Shown: piece by piece, positions 8,718 to 17,700 of the stretch
How the letters are laid out: every line of letters begins with the position of its first letter
How positions within the stretch are numbered: the stretch's first letter is position 1
Assembly (NCBI RefSeq): GCF_000429905.1
Contig: NZ_AUCT01000003.1
Location: 124,001 to 188,000, forward strand
Origin: Desulfatibacillum aliphaticivorans DSM 15576
GTDB taxonomy: Bacteria; Desulfobacterota; Desulfobacteria; Desulfobacterales; Desulfatibacillaceae
Length of the DNA: 64,000 bases
Direction of reading: 5' to 3'
Notes under the pieces: model-generated
Database searches by the model: none
Seen by the model: only the letters and a program-made list of their open reading frames with translations
Told to the model about the DNA's origin: nothing
Made by a program: the position numbers and the translations under genes

Positions 8718-9851
8718 TTAAAAAACGGGAGTCAGTTGGACCCTTCTGTTCCGGGCGCGTCCTTCTTCCGTATCATTGGAAGCCACGGGCTTGGAGAAGC
8801 CGTAACCCTTGGCGGATAGGCGTTCCGGCATGATGCCTTTGCCAACCATGCTGTCGATCACTGCATCGGCGCGATACAGGGAAAGCTGCTCGTTGTAGGC
8901 TTTGGAGCCCTTGTTGTCCGTATGGCCTTCCACAATCAGCTTAAGGCCGGGGTTGGCCCGGAGAATGGCAACGATCTTTTTGATGCAGGACTGGTATTCC
9001 TTTTTGATCTCATAGCTGTCGAAATCAAATTCCAGGTCTTTGATGATCCAGCAGCCCACTTTGTTGACGTCTGCGCCCTTGGGAGTGCCGGGGCATTTGT
9101 CAGCATTGTCGTACACGCCGTCGCCGTCGCTGTCCAGAGGCTGGTTGGATTCTTTCAGGAAGACCTTGGTCACGAAATCGCACATGGCGTCGCCGTCGGC
9201 AATGTCAGCGGCGTTGACGGAAAAGCCGCATCCGCCGGCCTTGACGATTTTGTCCAAAATGGCTTTGCCGGTAGGGTCGGAGCCGATCTGGATAGTGTAG
9301 ATGCACACCTTATTCATATAGCGGCTTTTCAGCTCCTTAGCTGCAGCAACAGCCGCTGCAGCATCCATGGCGTTTTTGTAGCCGTCGCTGACCAGGATCA
9401 CGGCGGTGGAGCCGTTGGTTCTGGCAAGGTCGTCCGCGGCGCCCGACAAAGCCAGATCCATGGGGCTGTCGCCGCTGGCTTTTTTCTGAGCCGCCAGAGC
9501 GCCGCACATTTCCTTGGTCACGTACTGGGTCATGCCGTATTCCAGCTTGCTGACCTGGGAAAAGGGGCAAATGCTTCCAAAGGTGCGCAGGCCGGCCTGC
9601 AGATCCAGGTCGGGAATGGTCTGGTTCATGTGCCGCAAGGTGTTAACGGCTGTTCCCAGCTTTCCGCCGCGCATGGATCCGGATTTATCCAGGATCACCA
9701 AAAAATTGTCCACTTTTTGCGTGTACTCGCCCATTTTGGCGTTCAGGTCGCACACCTTAAAAGGGGCGGGGGCTGGCTGTTTAACAGCGCAGCCGCTTAC
9801 CATAGCCAGCACGACCAGGGCGATCAACGGCATCCACATCAGCTTCTTCAT
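8718..9851 (-). CDS. OmpA-family lipoprotein with von Willebrand A and TSP3-type calcium motif
   Basis: A 377-residue lipoprotein whose start has GAGGAGG just upstream. The signal peptide ends in the lipobox VSGC (Cys21). The VWA domain carries a MIDAS motif DKSGSM (residues 55-60) and a later VSDG. A calcium-binding TSP3-like element DSDGDGVYDNADKCPG (about residues 240-255) leads into an OmpA C-terminal peptidoglycan-binding domain (EGHTDNKGSKAYN, LSAKGYGFSKP, ARNRRVQL). Such proteins tether the outer membrane to peptidoglycan; the VWA domain implies metal-dependent adhesion or assembly of a partner. Fusing VWA, TSP3 and OmpA in one lipoprotein is uncommon but not unique. The partner is unknown. 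Confidence 0.9.
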   Translation of the reverse strand: MKKLMWMPLIALVVLAMVSGCAVKQPAPAPFKVCDLNAKMGEYTQKVDNFLVILDKSGSMRGGKLGTAVNTLRHMNQTIPDLDLQAGLRTFGSICPFSQVSKLEYGMTQYVTKEMCGALAAQKKASGDSPMDLALSGAADDLARTNGSTAVILVSDGYKNAMDAAAAVAAAKELKSRYMNKVCIYTIQIGSDPTGKAILDKIVKAGGCGFSVNAADIADGDAMCDFVTKVFLKESNQPLDSDGDGVYDNADKCPGTPKGADVNKVGCWIIKDLEFDFDSYEIKKEYQSCIKKIVAILRANPGLKLIVEGHTDNKGSKAYNEQLSLYRADAVIDSMVGKGIMPERLSAKGYGFSKPVASNDTEEGRARNRRVQLTPVF

Positions 9852-10253
9852 AATCGGTCCTCCTCTAAAAAACCGTTTTTGGGGGGTAGATAATTGCGTT
9901 TACACGCGTTTCTTGCTTCAAAAATATAAACGAGTTCGTCCGTTAATATTTCGTATCGCATCATTCAGCATAGCATCGTCTATTTTAGGCCCCAAAGACC
10001 TGAAAGGTCAAGGCACTCTTTTTAAGAAGGATTATTTTTTCCAAAATTGCAGGCAGTCCCCTATCACAAAAAAAAACGTGCAACCTCCCTTTACTTCACA
10101 TAAAATCAGAAAAATTCTCACAAAACCATAATTGATGAAAATTCCATCAAATGTCAAATTTTATCAAATCGGGCCTTTTCATAACCCCGGTACTTGGCCT
10201 ATATTAGGGCGAAGGCTCCCGCTAATAATTTTTTTTAGAAAGGATAACATACC
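9852..10253. other. Gene-free AT-rich intergenic region
   Basis: 402 bases between divergent genes. It is AT-rich with several A-runs and contains no plausible coding frame. It must hold the promoters of the OmpA/VWA gene (leftward) and mscS (rightward), but no consensus pair is convincing. Confidence 0.4.
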
Positions 10254-11075
10254 ATGGACATTGAAGTGATCCTCGCCAAGGCTCAGGAGTTGCTTACTTT
10301 ATACGGCTTGAAGATTGTTGCTGCGCTGTTGATTTTCATCCTGGGGCGCTGGATTTCCAAATTCCTGCGCAAGGTGATCGTCAACCTCATGACAAAAGCC
10401 AAAGTGGACGCCACCCTGGTTTCCTTTGTCAGCAACATTTCATACATCGGGCTCCTGATTTTCGTCATTGTAGCGGCCCTCAACCAACTGGGCATCCAGA
10501 CCACGTCCTTCATCGCCATATTAGGCGCCGCCGGCCTGGCTATCGGCCTGGCGCTTCAGGGGTCCTTGTCCAATTTCGCGGCCGGCGTGCTGATGATCAT
10601 CTTCCGGCCATTTGAAGTGGGGCACAGGATTGATGGAGGCGGGGTTTCGGGCGTTGTGGAGGACATCCATATTTTCACCACCAAGCTGAAAACCGTGGAC
10701 AACAAAACCGTCATCGTTCCCAACTCCGTCCTGACAGGCGATAACATCATCAATTATTCCGCCAAACCAACCATGCGGGTGGATTTTGTCATCGGCGTCA
10801 GCTACGACGCGGACGTGGATCATTGCAGGAAGGTCTTGACCGAGGAAATCCTCAAGGATGACAGGGTTTTGAAAAATCCAGAGTTGTTCGTGGGCGTCCT
10901 TGAACTTGCCGACAACAGCGTGAACTGGGTGGTTCGGCCGTGGGTGAAAACCGAAAACTACTGGCCGGTTTACTTTTCCTACATGGAAAACATCAAAAAG
11001 CGCCTGGACGCGGAAGGCATTGGCATTCCGTATCCCCAGAGGGATGTGCACCTGTATCAGCACGCGCCAGAATAA
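10254..11075 (+). CDS. mscS: Small-conductance mechanosensitive channel MscS
   Basis: A 273-residue inner-membrane protein, close to the usual MscS length. It has three N-terminal membrane helices. The third is the Gly/Ala-packed pore helix (AILGAAGLAIGLALQGSLSN), followed by FAAGVLMIIFRPFEVGH and the beta domain motif VPNSVL, all typical of the family. The cytoplasmic vestibule domain completes the protein. It opens under membrane tension during hypo-osmotic shock to release solutes. The start ATG follows GAAAGGA. It appears monocistronic, with a hairpin just after the stop. Confidence 0.93.
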   Translation: MDIEVILAKAQELLTLYGLKIVAALLIFILGRWISKFLRKVIVNLMTKAKVDATLVSFVSNISYIGLLIFVIVAALNQLGIQTTSFIAILGAAGLAIGLALQGSLSNFAAGVLMIIFRPFEVGHRIDGGGVSGVVEDIHIFTTKLKTVDNKTVIVPNSVLTGDNIINYSAKPTMRVDFVIGVSYDADVDHCRKVLTEEILKDDRVLKNPELFVGVLELADNSVNWVVRPWVKTENYWPVYFSYMENIKKRLDAEGIGIPYPQRDVHLYQHAPE

Positions 11076-11091
11076 ATCCATGCTGGTTCAC

Positions 11092-11119
11092 GGGGAAAGG
11101 GGCTTGGGCTCCTTTCCCC
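11092..11119 (+). terminator. Hairpin after mscS, probable terminator
   Basis: A perfect 9-bp stem GGGGAAAGG/CCTTTCCCC with a 10-base loop, 17 bases after the mscS stop. The trailing sequence CTATCTT is only weakly T-rich, so termination efficiency is uncertain. Confidence 0.55.
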
Positions 11120-11170
11120 CTATCTTAAGCGCTTTTCGGGTAATCCCGGTTTTTCCCGCCACCTCCAAAC

Positions 11171-11200
11171 CTATGGGGTCTACGTTTGACCCCATTCCCC
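11171..11200. repeat. Short dispersed repeat, family T (rearranged copy)
   Basis: Reads GGGGTC-TACGTTT-GACCCC followed by ATTCCCC, so both ends of the family-T unit are present but fused into a small palindrome. Related copies are at 5191-5226 and 12506-12537. Confidence 0.55.
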
Positions 11201-11255
11201 TAATTGACAGCACTTAACGCGGCGCCTATCTTTTCACGAAGAAGGGAGGACGACT

Positions 11256-11705
11256 ATGAGCGACAATTCCGTTATTATATCGTGCAGTTCCTGCGGCGCA
11301 AAAAACAGGGTTCCGGTTTCCCGCCTGGAGGATCGCCCGGTCTGCGGAAAGTGCAAAACCCGGCTGCCCGCGCCCTCCGCAGCAAACCGCCCTGTGGATG
11401 TGACCGACGCGAGCTTTCAAAACGAGGTCCTTGCCAGTCCGATTCCGGTGCTCCTGGATTGCTGGGCGCCCTGGTGCGGCCCCTGCAAGATGGTGGCGCC
11501 CGTCCTGGATGAAATCGCCAGGGAATACGTCGGCACAATCAAGGTGGCGAAGCTGAACGTTGACAATAATCCGGCCACGGCGTCCCAGTTCAGAACCCAG
11601 AGCATCCCCACCATGATCCTGTTTAAGAACGGCCGGGAGGTCGACCGTTTGGTGGGGGCGGCGCCCAAACAGCAGATCATTAACTTTGTCCAGAATCAAC
11701 TGTAG
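11256..11705 (+). CDS. trxC: Thioredoxin 2 (zinc-ribbon thioredoxin)
   Basis: A 149-residue cytosolic thioredoxin with the TrxC architecture: an N-terminal zinc ribbon (Cys10, Cys13, Cys30, Cys33), then a thioredoxin fold with the active site WCGPC (Cys74 and Cys77) and the cis-proline motif SIPTM. It reduces protein disulfides, and the zinc-ribbon form is associated with redox stress. The start ATG has GGGAGG upstream. No thioredoxin reductase gene is adjacent. It appears monocistronic, flanked by palindromes. Confidence 0.95.
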   Translation: MSDNSVIISCSSCGAKNRVPVSRLEDRPVCGKCKTRLPAPSAANRPVDVTDASFQNEVLASPIPVLLDCWAPWCGPCKMVAPVLDEIAREYVGTIKVAKLNVDNNPATASQFRTQSIPTMILFKNGREVDRLVGAAPKQQIINFVQNQL

Positions 11706-11735
11706 GGCGGCTGGAAACGTACTTTAGCATATTTT

Positions 11736-11762
11736 CCGCTCCCATGCCTGGCATGGGAGCGG
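11736..11762 (+). terminator. Perfect 12-bp hairpin after trxC
   Basis: CCGCTCCCATGC facing GCATGGGAGCGG with a 3-base loop, 31 bases after the trxC stop. The stem is perfect but there is no T-tract on either side, so it may be a processing or protective hairpin instead of an intrinsic terminator. Confidence 0.5.
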
Positions 11763-11947
11763 ACCTTAATAGATGCGCAGCCCGTTGCATTCCCATCATC
11801 AAATCCGATTTTCATTGACTTACCGGCCAATTAGGACCATACCGATCAGGACGATATAATTACGACCTCTCCACGGACAGGAAGAAAAGACTCTCGTCCC
11901 GCCGACCGCTCCGTCCAGGGGCCCAACCTTTACCCTGGCGGACTGTT

Positions 11948-12457
11948 ATGCACCTTAAACCATATTTTGATCCTCACTCCCCTTTTATGAGCCAGTACAC
12001 GCCCAGGTTCCTGGAGCGTTTTGACCTGTCCTTCCATGACGAAGGCTTGTGCACCGAGTATTTTATCGAAACCCTGGACGAGCATCAGACCATATCGTCC
12101 GCCCTGGTGCTTTCGCAGAACACCTTTGCCAACAACCTGCACGTCTCCCGGTTTTATCCGGAATTGGCCAAACGGACCAATTGCAAGTATATGTCCGCCG
12201 TGGCCTTTTATCTGATGATCCACCATTTTTCCCAAACCCACCATCTTAACAACCAATGCCGGATTTCCCTGGACACCACCAACAGGGTGTTTGATCAATT
12301 TTACTCCCATTTGCTGGATTTCAATTTTTGCATCCGCCGGCAAATGGCGGGGGGAAACGTGGCCTTGATCAGCGATTACTGCCACGATAAAATCAATCTG
12401 GCCATGATTCATCCCCACGCGGAGCAGGACGACGGGCCGGCCTTTTTGTATACCTGA
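11948..12457 (+). CDS. Hypothetical protein, 169 residues
   Basis: Start ATG 11948 is preceded by GGCGGACTG. The product is His/Phe-rich and has no signal peptide or membrane helix. Segments such as NNLHVSRFYPELAKRTN, YMSAVAFYLMIHHFSQ and the C-terminal FDQFYSHLLDFNF faintly recall acyl-homoserine-lactone synthase or GNAT acyltransferase folds, but no acetyl-CoA loop is clear and I do not assign a family. It stands alone between trxC and a leftward MFS gene. Codon use matches its neighbours, so it is likely a genuine gene. Confidence 0.65.
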   Translation: MHLKPYFDPHSPFMSQYTPRFLERFDLSFHDEGLCTEYFIETLDEHQTISSALVLSQNTFANNLHVSRFYPELAKRTNCKYMSAVAFYLMIHHFSQTHHLNNQCRISLDTTNRVFDQFYSHLLDFNFCIRRQMAGGNVALISDYCHDKINLAMIHPHAEQDDGPAFLYT

Positions 12458-12505
12458 ACGCCTTGCCAGGGGAGTTGCGTTTGAGGATTGATTTGCAAAC
12501 GAACG

Positions 12506-12537
12506 GCTCAAACGTCAAACGTAGACTTGACCCCATT
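12506..12537. repeat. Short dispersed repeat, family T (copy 2)
   Basis: GCTCAAACGT followed by CAAACGTAGACTTGACCCCA. It differs from the copy at 5191-5226 by a single base over the shared stretch. It lies between the convergent hypothetical and MFS genes. Confidence 0.7.
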
Positions 12538-12578
12538 CTGGGTTTATGGGGTGGAGCATAGCCCCGCCCCGGTCTGAA

Positions 12579-13739
12579 TTACCGATTTCCGCCCCTAAGT
12601 TGAATCCCGCCTTGCAGCATGGCCTGAACCAGGTAGAGGCCTGCCAGGATGCGAAATCCCGCCGGACCTCCGGCTGATCCCAGGCAGGCGCCCAGGATAA
12701 TGGGGCCGCCAAAATACCCCAATCCCCAAAACAGATAAAAGGCCCCGGAAGCCGTCCCTTTTAACGAATCCCCCACGGAGTTGTTCAGCCACGCCAGGGA
12801 GGAGACACAGAACATCCCCAGCCCCCAACTGGCTAAAAACAGCCAGGGGTAAACCATCCACCCGCTTTTTGCGGGAAAAATTACCAGGCCTGCGGCGGCT
12901 GCGGCCAGGCCGCAAAGCATGATTTTGCCGCTCCCGCACCGGTCTGACGCCTGGCCGGCGACGATCTGGGACAGGCTGATCGCCGCATAGAAAAACATAA
13001 AGAACCACCCCACCCCAGCTTGGGAAAAGCCCTTGTACTCCATCAAGAAGCCGGGCAGCACCGTCAAAAAGCTGCCGTATCCGGCGCCGTACAGGATGAT
13101 CCCGCCGAATACGGCCAGGGTTGCGGGCTTTTTTAAGAGCAATAGGAACTCGGCGGAATCCATTTCGCCTTCGGGCGCCAGGGTCCTGGATTCCGGTTCT
13201 TGAACAAACGCGATGATCAGAACTGCTCCAAGGGCGCATAAGACGGCAAACAGCAAAAACGGCTCGTTATGCAGCCAGCGGGAGGAGATCACAATTCCGA
13301 AGCCGCTGCCCAGAGTGAGCCCCAGGTGCAGGGAGGCGTTGTATACGCCGATGGCCTTTCCCTTGGATTCGGGCCGCAGGGTGCAAAGCAAGGCCGGGGC
13401 CAGCGCCCACAAGGGCGCCTCACCCGCGCCTTGCAGCATGCGTCCGAAAAATACCGTTTCCTGGCTTTGGGAGAACCAATATAAAAGCCCGGAAAGCGAG
13501 CAAATCAGATATCCGCCCGCTAAAAAGCGCTTGAATCCGTAGCGGTCGGACAAGCGGCCGATGGGAAATTGCAGCAAGACAAACGAGACGGCGAAAAACG
13601 AGGCCAGCCAGCCCACGGTCTTAAAAGAGCCTGTCAGGGTGAAGATTTTTTGAGGCAGCAGGGAGACGATGAGCCCGACTCCGAACATGATTAAGAATAC
13701 AGCTATATTGAGCGCAATAATGCACCGTTGATTTTCCAT
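12579..13739 (-). CDS. Major facilitator superfamily transporter
   Basis: A 386-residue, strongly hydrophobic protein compatible with 12 membrane helices. The MFS loop 2-3 signature appears as GRLSDRYGFKRFLAGG, with the second-half counterpart GQASDRCGSGK. This is the short drug/sugar-proton antiporter type, and the substrate cannot be predicted. Start ATG 13739 has GGCGG upstream. It is isolated from other genes, with a repeat after its 3' end. Confidence 0.9.
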   Translation of the reverse strand: MENQRCIIALNIAVFLIMFGVGLIVSLLPQKIFTLTGSFKTVGWLASFFAVSFVLLQFPIGRLSDRYGFKRFLAGGYLICSLSGLLYWFSQSQETVFFGRMLQGAGEAPLWALAPALLCTLRPESKGKAIGVYNASLHLGLTLGSGFGIVISSRWLHNEPFLLFAVLCALGAVLIIAFVQEPESRTLAPEGEMDSAEFLLLLKKPATLAVFGGIILYGAGYGSFLTVLPGFLMEYKGFSQAGVGWFFMFFYAAISLSQIVAGQASDRCGSGKIMLCGLAAAAAGLVIFPAKSGWMVYPWLFLASWGLGMFCVSSLAWLNNSVGDSLKGTASGAFYLFWGLGYFGGPIILGACLGSAGGPAGFRILAGLYLVQAMLQGGIQLRGGNR

Positions 13740-14377
13740 AACAAATCCGCCTGTAACATCTAAACCAAGTTGGCTTCATTCCAGTAAGTTCGGTGTATTT
13801 CCGGCAAAGGACGCAGCCGCCGCTTTGTTACTTGAGTAAAGCTGCTTGGGCGTTTGCCGCCGTGAGAGCAGTTCCTCCAAAGAAGGGCTGGGCGCAAAGA
13901 CGCACCGGCGGCTTCTTTCGGACGCAACTCAAGGGAGCAATTTAGTATTGATTAAAAATGGCCTGGCAACGCTTAGACGTTACAGGGCGGAGGAGGCAGA
14001 ATTTGTTGTAAGAAAATCATGATGAAAATCCTGATTTGAATTGTTTTTCCCGGCGAGGGGCGCCCGCCGAACTTCTTCTTGTTTATATAGGCCGCCGCCC
14101 TCCAAGTCAAACGCAAACAGGAGGGCTTCAGGTTGCGTTCAAGCATATGAGATCGAACGAAGGCCTTCTTTGATCGCACCGCGTATTGAAACTGATAGTC
14201 ATTATTCTCCAATCTTTGTAATTTAATTATATTTTATCAATACCTTAAATCACTAATAGGAAAGAATAGCCTTTAAAAGGTTGCCAAGACCCCCTTCATG
14301 GAATATCTTTTATAAACTCGGCTTTGGAGATTATAAATTAACAACCTCGTACGCGGGGGGATGGAAGGTTTTATTTA
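13740..14377. other. Gene-free region with no assigned function
   Basis: 638 bases without a convincing gene. 13800-13960 is GC-rich with Ala/Arg-type spurious frames and could be decayed coding or repeat sequence. 13960-14377 is AT-rich and probably contains the promoter for the methyltransferase gene. No tRNA or known RNA motif was seen. Confidence 0.4.
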
Positions 14378-15319
14378 ATGAAGAAATGGCTGCAAAACGA
14401 TCTGGCTTGTCCGGAATGTTTTTCCAATAAAAATCTTTTGGATTTAATAGTTAAAGAAGAAGTTGACGACGACGTCCTGGAGGGGAGGCTCGTCTGCACG
14501 GATTGCGGCGCGCAATTTGAGATTTCCGGCGGCGTGGCTATCCTGCTGCCCAAGAAAACCCGGCACATATTGTCCGAAACCTCGGGATACAATTCCCAGA
14601 GCATGCTGTCCGCGTACTTGTGGAGCCACTTTTCCGAATTTTTCAACGGCCCCAATGCAACCGAGGCCTACACTATCTGGTCCTCTTTGTTTGACGGCAA
14701 AAACGGCTACGCCGTGGACATCGGGTGCGCCGTGGGCAGGCTCTCCTTTGACCTAAGCAGGACCCATTCCCGCGTTATCGGCCTGGACACCTCCCTATCC
14801 TTTATTAAGCGGGCGCGGCGCATCATGAAGGAAAGAAGCCTGCATTTTGACATGATCCTGGAAGGCAACATCACGGAACGGCAGGTTTGCGAACTCAACC
14901 CGGATTGGAACTACGACCGGGTGGAGTTTGTCGTGGCCGACGCCCTGGCCCTGCCTTTTCACGAGGATTTGTTTTCCACGGCTTCGTCCATCAACATTTT
15001 GGAAAAGGTGCCTCACCCGATCCAGCACTTGCAAGACGTCAACCGGGTTCTTAAAAAGAAGGATTCCGTGTTTGTGTTTTCCGATCCCTTTTCCTGGGAC
15101 GCTTCCGTCTCCACTCCGGACCTTTGGCTGGGAGGCCGCAACCAGGGGCCCTTCCAGGGCCGGGGGGTGGATAACATGGAACGCCTGCTCAGCAATGGGG
15201 ACGGGGTCTTTACCCCTCCCTTTGAAGTGAGTAAAAAGGGGGACGTTTTGTGGAAGATCAGAAAGACGGAAAATTTGTGGGAGTATATTCACTCCCAATA
15301 CCTCATTGGCGTGAGATAG
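14378..15319 (+). CDS. Class I SAM-dependent methyltransferase with N-terminal zinc ribbon
   Basis: A 313-residue protein. The N-terminal 60 residues form a Trm112-like zinc ribbon (CPEC near residue 11 and CTDC near residue 46). SAM-binding motif I is VDIGCAVGRL, followed by the acidic post-I motif VIGLDTS and ADALALPFHEDLF, typical of UbiE/Methyltransf_11 enzymes. The acceptor substrate is unknown. A molybdopterin oxidoreductase gene begins 23 bases downstream, so the two are probably cotranscribed, and the methyltransferase might act on the oxidoreductase's substrate or product (inference). Confidence 0.85.
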   Translation: MKKWLQNDLACPECFSNKNLLDLIVKEEVDDDVLEGRLVCTDCGAQFEISGGVAILLPKKTRHILSETSGYNSQSMLSAYLWSHFSEFFNGPNATEAYTIWSSLFDGKNGYAVDIGCAVGRLSFDLSRTHSRVIGLDTSLSFIKRARRIMKERSLHFDMILEGNITERQVCELNPDWNYDRVEFVVADALALPFHEDLFSTASSINILEKVPHPIQHLQDVNRVLKKKDSVFVFSDPFSWDASVSTPDLWLGGRNQGPFQGRGVDNMERLLSNGDGVFTPPFEVSKKGDVLWKIRKTENLWEYIHSQYLIGVR

Positions 15320-15342
15320 CAACCCCCTGACAGGAAAGAGTT

Positions 15343-17553
15343 ATGACGCAAACCAAACATGGCATTTGCGGCCTGTGCTTCCACAGCCCGGGCTGCGGCG
15401 TGATTGTCCATTTTGACGATGAAGGAAAGATCGACCATCTGGAGCCGGACCCGGACGTCCCCATGGGCGAGGTCCTGTGCCCCATATCAAAAAGCGCCCG
15501 GGATATTGTGTACTCGGACAAAAGGCTGTCCACGCCCCTTCGGCGCACCGGCCCCAAAGGGACCTACGAGTTTGAGCCCATCACCTGGGACGAGGCCTAC
15601 GACGAGATCGCAGCCAAGCTGAACGAGTTAAAGGATAAACACGGCCCGGAATCCGTGGGCTTTTACGCCGGCACCGGAACCTACGAGCGCTCCTTTAAAG
15701 ACGCGTACCAGTTGAAGGGCTCGGAGATTTACCTGGCCTCCAGCGTGTTGTTCCCGTTTGGGTCTCCCAACACCTTCGGCGTGGGCGCACCCTGCTACAC
15801 GTCCTTAGGCGTATTGGCGCCCAAAGTCACCATGGGCTGCCTGCATATAGACATGTACTCCGACCTGGACAACGCGGACCTGATCCTGGTCTGGGGCACG
15901 GACCCTTCCACGTCCACCCCGCCGGCGGCTTTCAGCAAGCTGGAGCGGGCCGCGGAGGAAGGCGCGGAAATCGTCGTCATCGATCCCCGGCGCACCAAAA
16001 GCGCGGACCTGCCCGGCGCCGAATGGCTGCCCATCCGTCCCGGCACGGACGGCGCCCTGGCCCTGGCCCTGGCGCATGTGATCATCCGGGACGATCTGCA
16101 CGATGTGGAATTTACGGAAAACTGGTGCCAGGGCTTTGAGGAATTCGCCGAATACGTAAAGGATTTCACCCCGGAATACGTCTCGGAATTGACCGGCATT
16201 GACGCGGATCGCATCGAGGAGCTGGCCGAAAGCATCGCCGAGGCCGACGGGGCCACCTACGTCATGTACACGGGCCTGGAATACACCAAAAGCGGCGTCC
16301 AGAACATTCGGGCGGTCATGGCTTTATGGGCGGTGGCCGGCCAATTGGACGTGGAAGGCGGCCGCAACTTTTTGCATCATGACGCCTTCATCTCCCTGAA
16401 CAAGTCCATCCTGAAGGAATCTCCGGGGATGGATAAATCCATCGGCAAGGGCAAATTTCCGGTTTATGCGAAATATTGCGGGGGAGAGCCTCACGCCATC
16501 CTCCTGCCCAAGGCCATCATTGACGGCGCCCCCTATAAAATCCGGGGCCTGTTCATCCAGGGCGCTTCCATCCTCACGGCGTGGCCCGATCCCAAGGTCT
16601 GGCAAAAAGCCATGGAGGAGCTGGACTTTTTGGTCTGCATCGACCTGCAAATGACCAAGGACGCCGCATTTGCGGACATTGTGCTGCCTGCATCCACAGC
16701 CTTTGAGCAGGAATCCTATTGCTATTACGGCAACGCTATCCGCTACCGGGAGAAAATGATCGAACCCGTGGGCGAGGCCAAGCCCAATCACCAGATCCTT
16801 GCCGAACTGGCCGAACGCCTGGGCTACGGGGACTTGTACGCCAAAGATCCCAAGACCCTGCTGGGCTCCGTCCTGGAAGGCTCGGGCTACAGCCTGGACG
16901 ACCTGTTGAGCGCGGAAAATTACGTCATTAAGAAGCCCGGCAAGCCCATGGAATACAAAAAATGGGAAAAAGGCCTGCTCCGAAAAGACGGCAAGCCCGG
17001 ATTTGAAACCCCATCCGGAAAATTTGAAATCAAGTCCACCGTCCTGGAAAAGCACGGTTATGACGGCCTGCCCAAATACGAGGAATCCTTTGAAACTCCG
17101 GTGAGCGATCCGGACCGGTTCAAGAAGTTCCCCCTGATCCTGGGGACCGGACCCTTTAAGCCGGACATGAAGTCCTGCTTCCGGGCCATCCCGAGGTTCA
17201 TGAAAAAATTCCCCTCCCCGGCCATCCAAATAAGCCCGGCGGACGCGGCGGAACGCAGGCTGGAAACCGGCGATCTGGCCACGCTCAAAACCGCCCGGGG
17301 TTCGGTGGTCATGCGGGTTTTCGTCACGGATAAAATCATGGAGGGATTCGTCTACGCTCCGGTGGGCGGCGGCGGCCCCCTGGGAACCGAGGAATGGCAG
17401 GCGGCGAACGTCAACATGCTCACCGACCTGGAGCAGTTCGACCCCATTTCCGGCTTTCCCGTGTACAAAACCCTGCTTTGCCAGATAAAGCGCAAACGGG
17501 ACAAGCGCCATAAGATCGAAGTCCCGGACCCCACCCTGGGGTGCGTGGGATAA
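15343..17553 (+). CDS. Molybdopterin-dependent oxidoreductase, DMSO-reductase family
   Basis: A 736-residue catalytic subunit. The N-terminal [4Fe-4S] cysteines are Cys9, Cys12, Cys18 and Cys46, so the spacing is CX2CX5CX27C; most relatives have CX2-3CX3C, so the X5 gap is notable. Molybdopterin motifs include LVWGTDPSTSTP, VIDPRRT, FADIVLPA and a C-terminal dinucleotide-binding domain. FGSPNTFGVGAPC places a cysteine where many relatives have the Mo/W ligand. There is no Tat signal, so it is cytosolic by sequence. No electron-transfer or membrane subunit is adjacent; only the methyltransferase precedes it. The substrate cannot be predicted. Confidence 0.9.
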   Translation: MTQTKHGICGLCFHSPGCGVIVHFDDEGKIDHLEPDPDVPMGEVLCPISKSARDIVYSDKRLSTPLRRTGPKGTYEFEPITWDEAYDEIAAKLNELKDKHGPESVGFYAGTGTYERSFKDAYQLKGSEIYLASSVLFPFGSPNTFGVGAPCYTSLGVLAPKVTMGCLHIDMYSDLDNADLILVWGTDPSTSTPPAAFSKLERAAEEGAEIVVIDPRRTKSADLPGAEWLPIRPGTDGALALALAHVIIRDDLHDVEFTENWCQGFEEFAEYVKDFTPEYVSELTGIDADRIEELAESIAEADGATYVMYTGLEYTKSGVQNIRAVMALWAVAGQLDVEGGRNFLHHDAFISLNKSILKESPGMDKSIGKGKFPVYAKYCGGEPHAILLPKAIIDGAPYKIRGLFIQGASILTAWPDPKVWQKAMEELDFLVCIDLQMTKDAAFADIVLPASTAFEQESYCYYGNAIRYREKMIEPVGEAKPNHQILAELAERLGYGDLYAKDPKTLLGSVLEGSGYSLDDLLSAENYVIKKPGKPMEYKKWEKGLLRKDGKPGFETPSGKFEIKSTVLEKHGYDGLPKYEESFETPVSDPDRFKKFPLILGTGPFKPDMKSCFRAIPRFMKKFPSPAIQISPADAAERRLETGDLATLKTARGSVVMRVFVTDKIMEGFVYAPVGGGGPLGTEEWQAANVNMLTDLEQFDPISGFPVYKTLLCQIKRKRDKRHKIEVPDPTLGCVG

Positions 17554-17594
17554 GATCCTTCCAACATCAAAAATCAGCTAACCATGATTCCAAT

Positions 17595-17629
17595 GGGGCG
17601 GCCCGGAAAGTACGGGCCGCCCCTTTTTT
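17595..17629 (+). terminator. Strong intrinsic terminator
   Basis: GGGGCGGCCCG/CGGGCCGCCCC stem (17595-17605 and 17613-17623) with a 7-base loop, followed by TTTTTT. It ends the methyltransferase-oxidoreductase operon 42 bases after the stop. Confidence 0.92.
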
Positions 17630-17700
17630 GTGCATTGCGGGCGGCAGACGGATAGACTTGGTTGAATTCATGCTTTTTGTTTGGCGTTAGGTGGGGTATC

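Noticed and set aside
13973..14212. 79-codon leftward frame in the 13.7-14.4 kb gap
   Set aside because: No ribosome site, biased composition and no match to any family. Left as non-coding.
17595..17629. Possible repeat-family hairpin rather than terminator
   Set aside because: The stem is not shared with other repeat copies, and a clean six-T tract right after an operon end makes it an ordinary intrinsic terminator.
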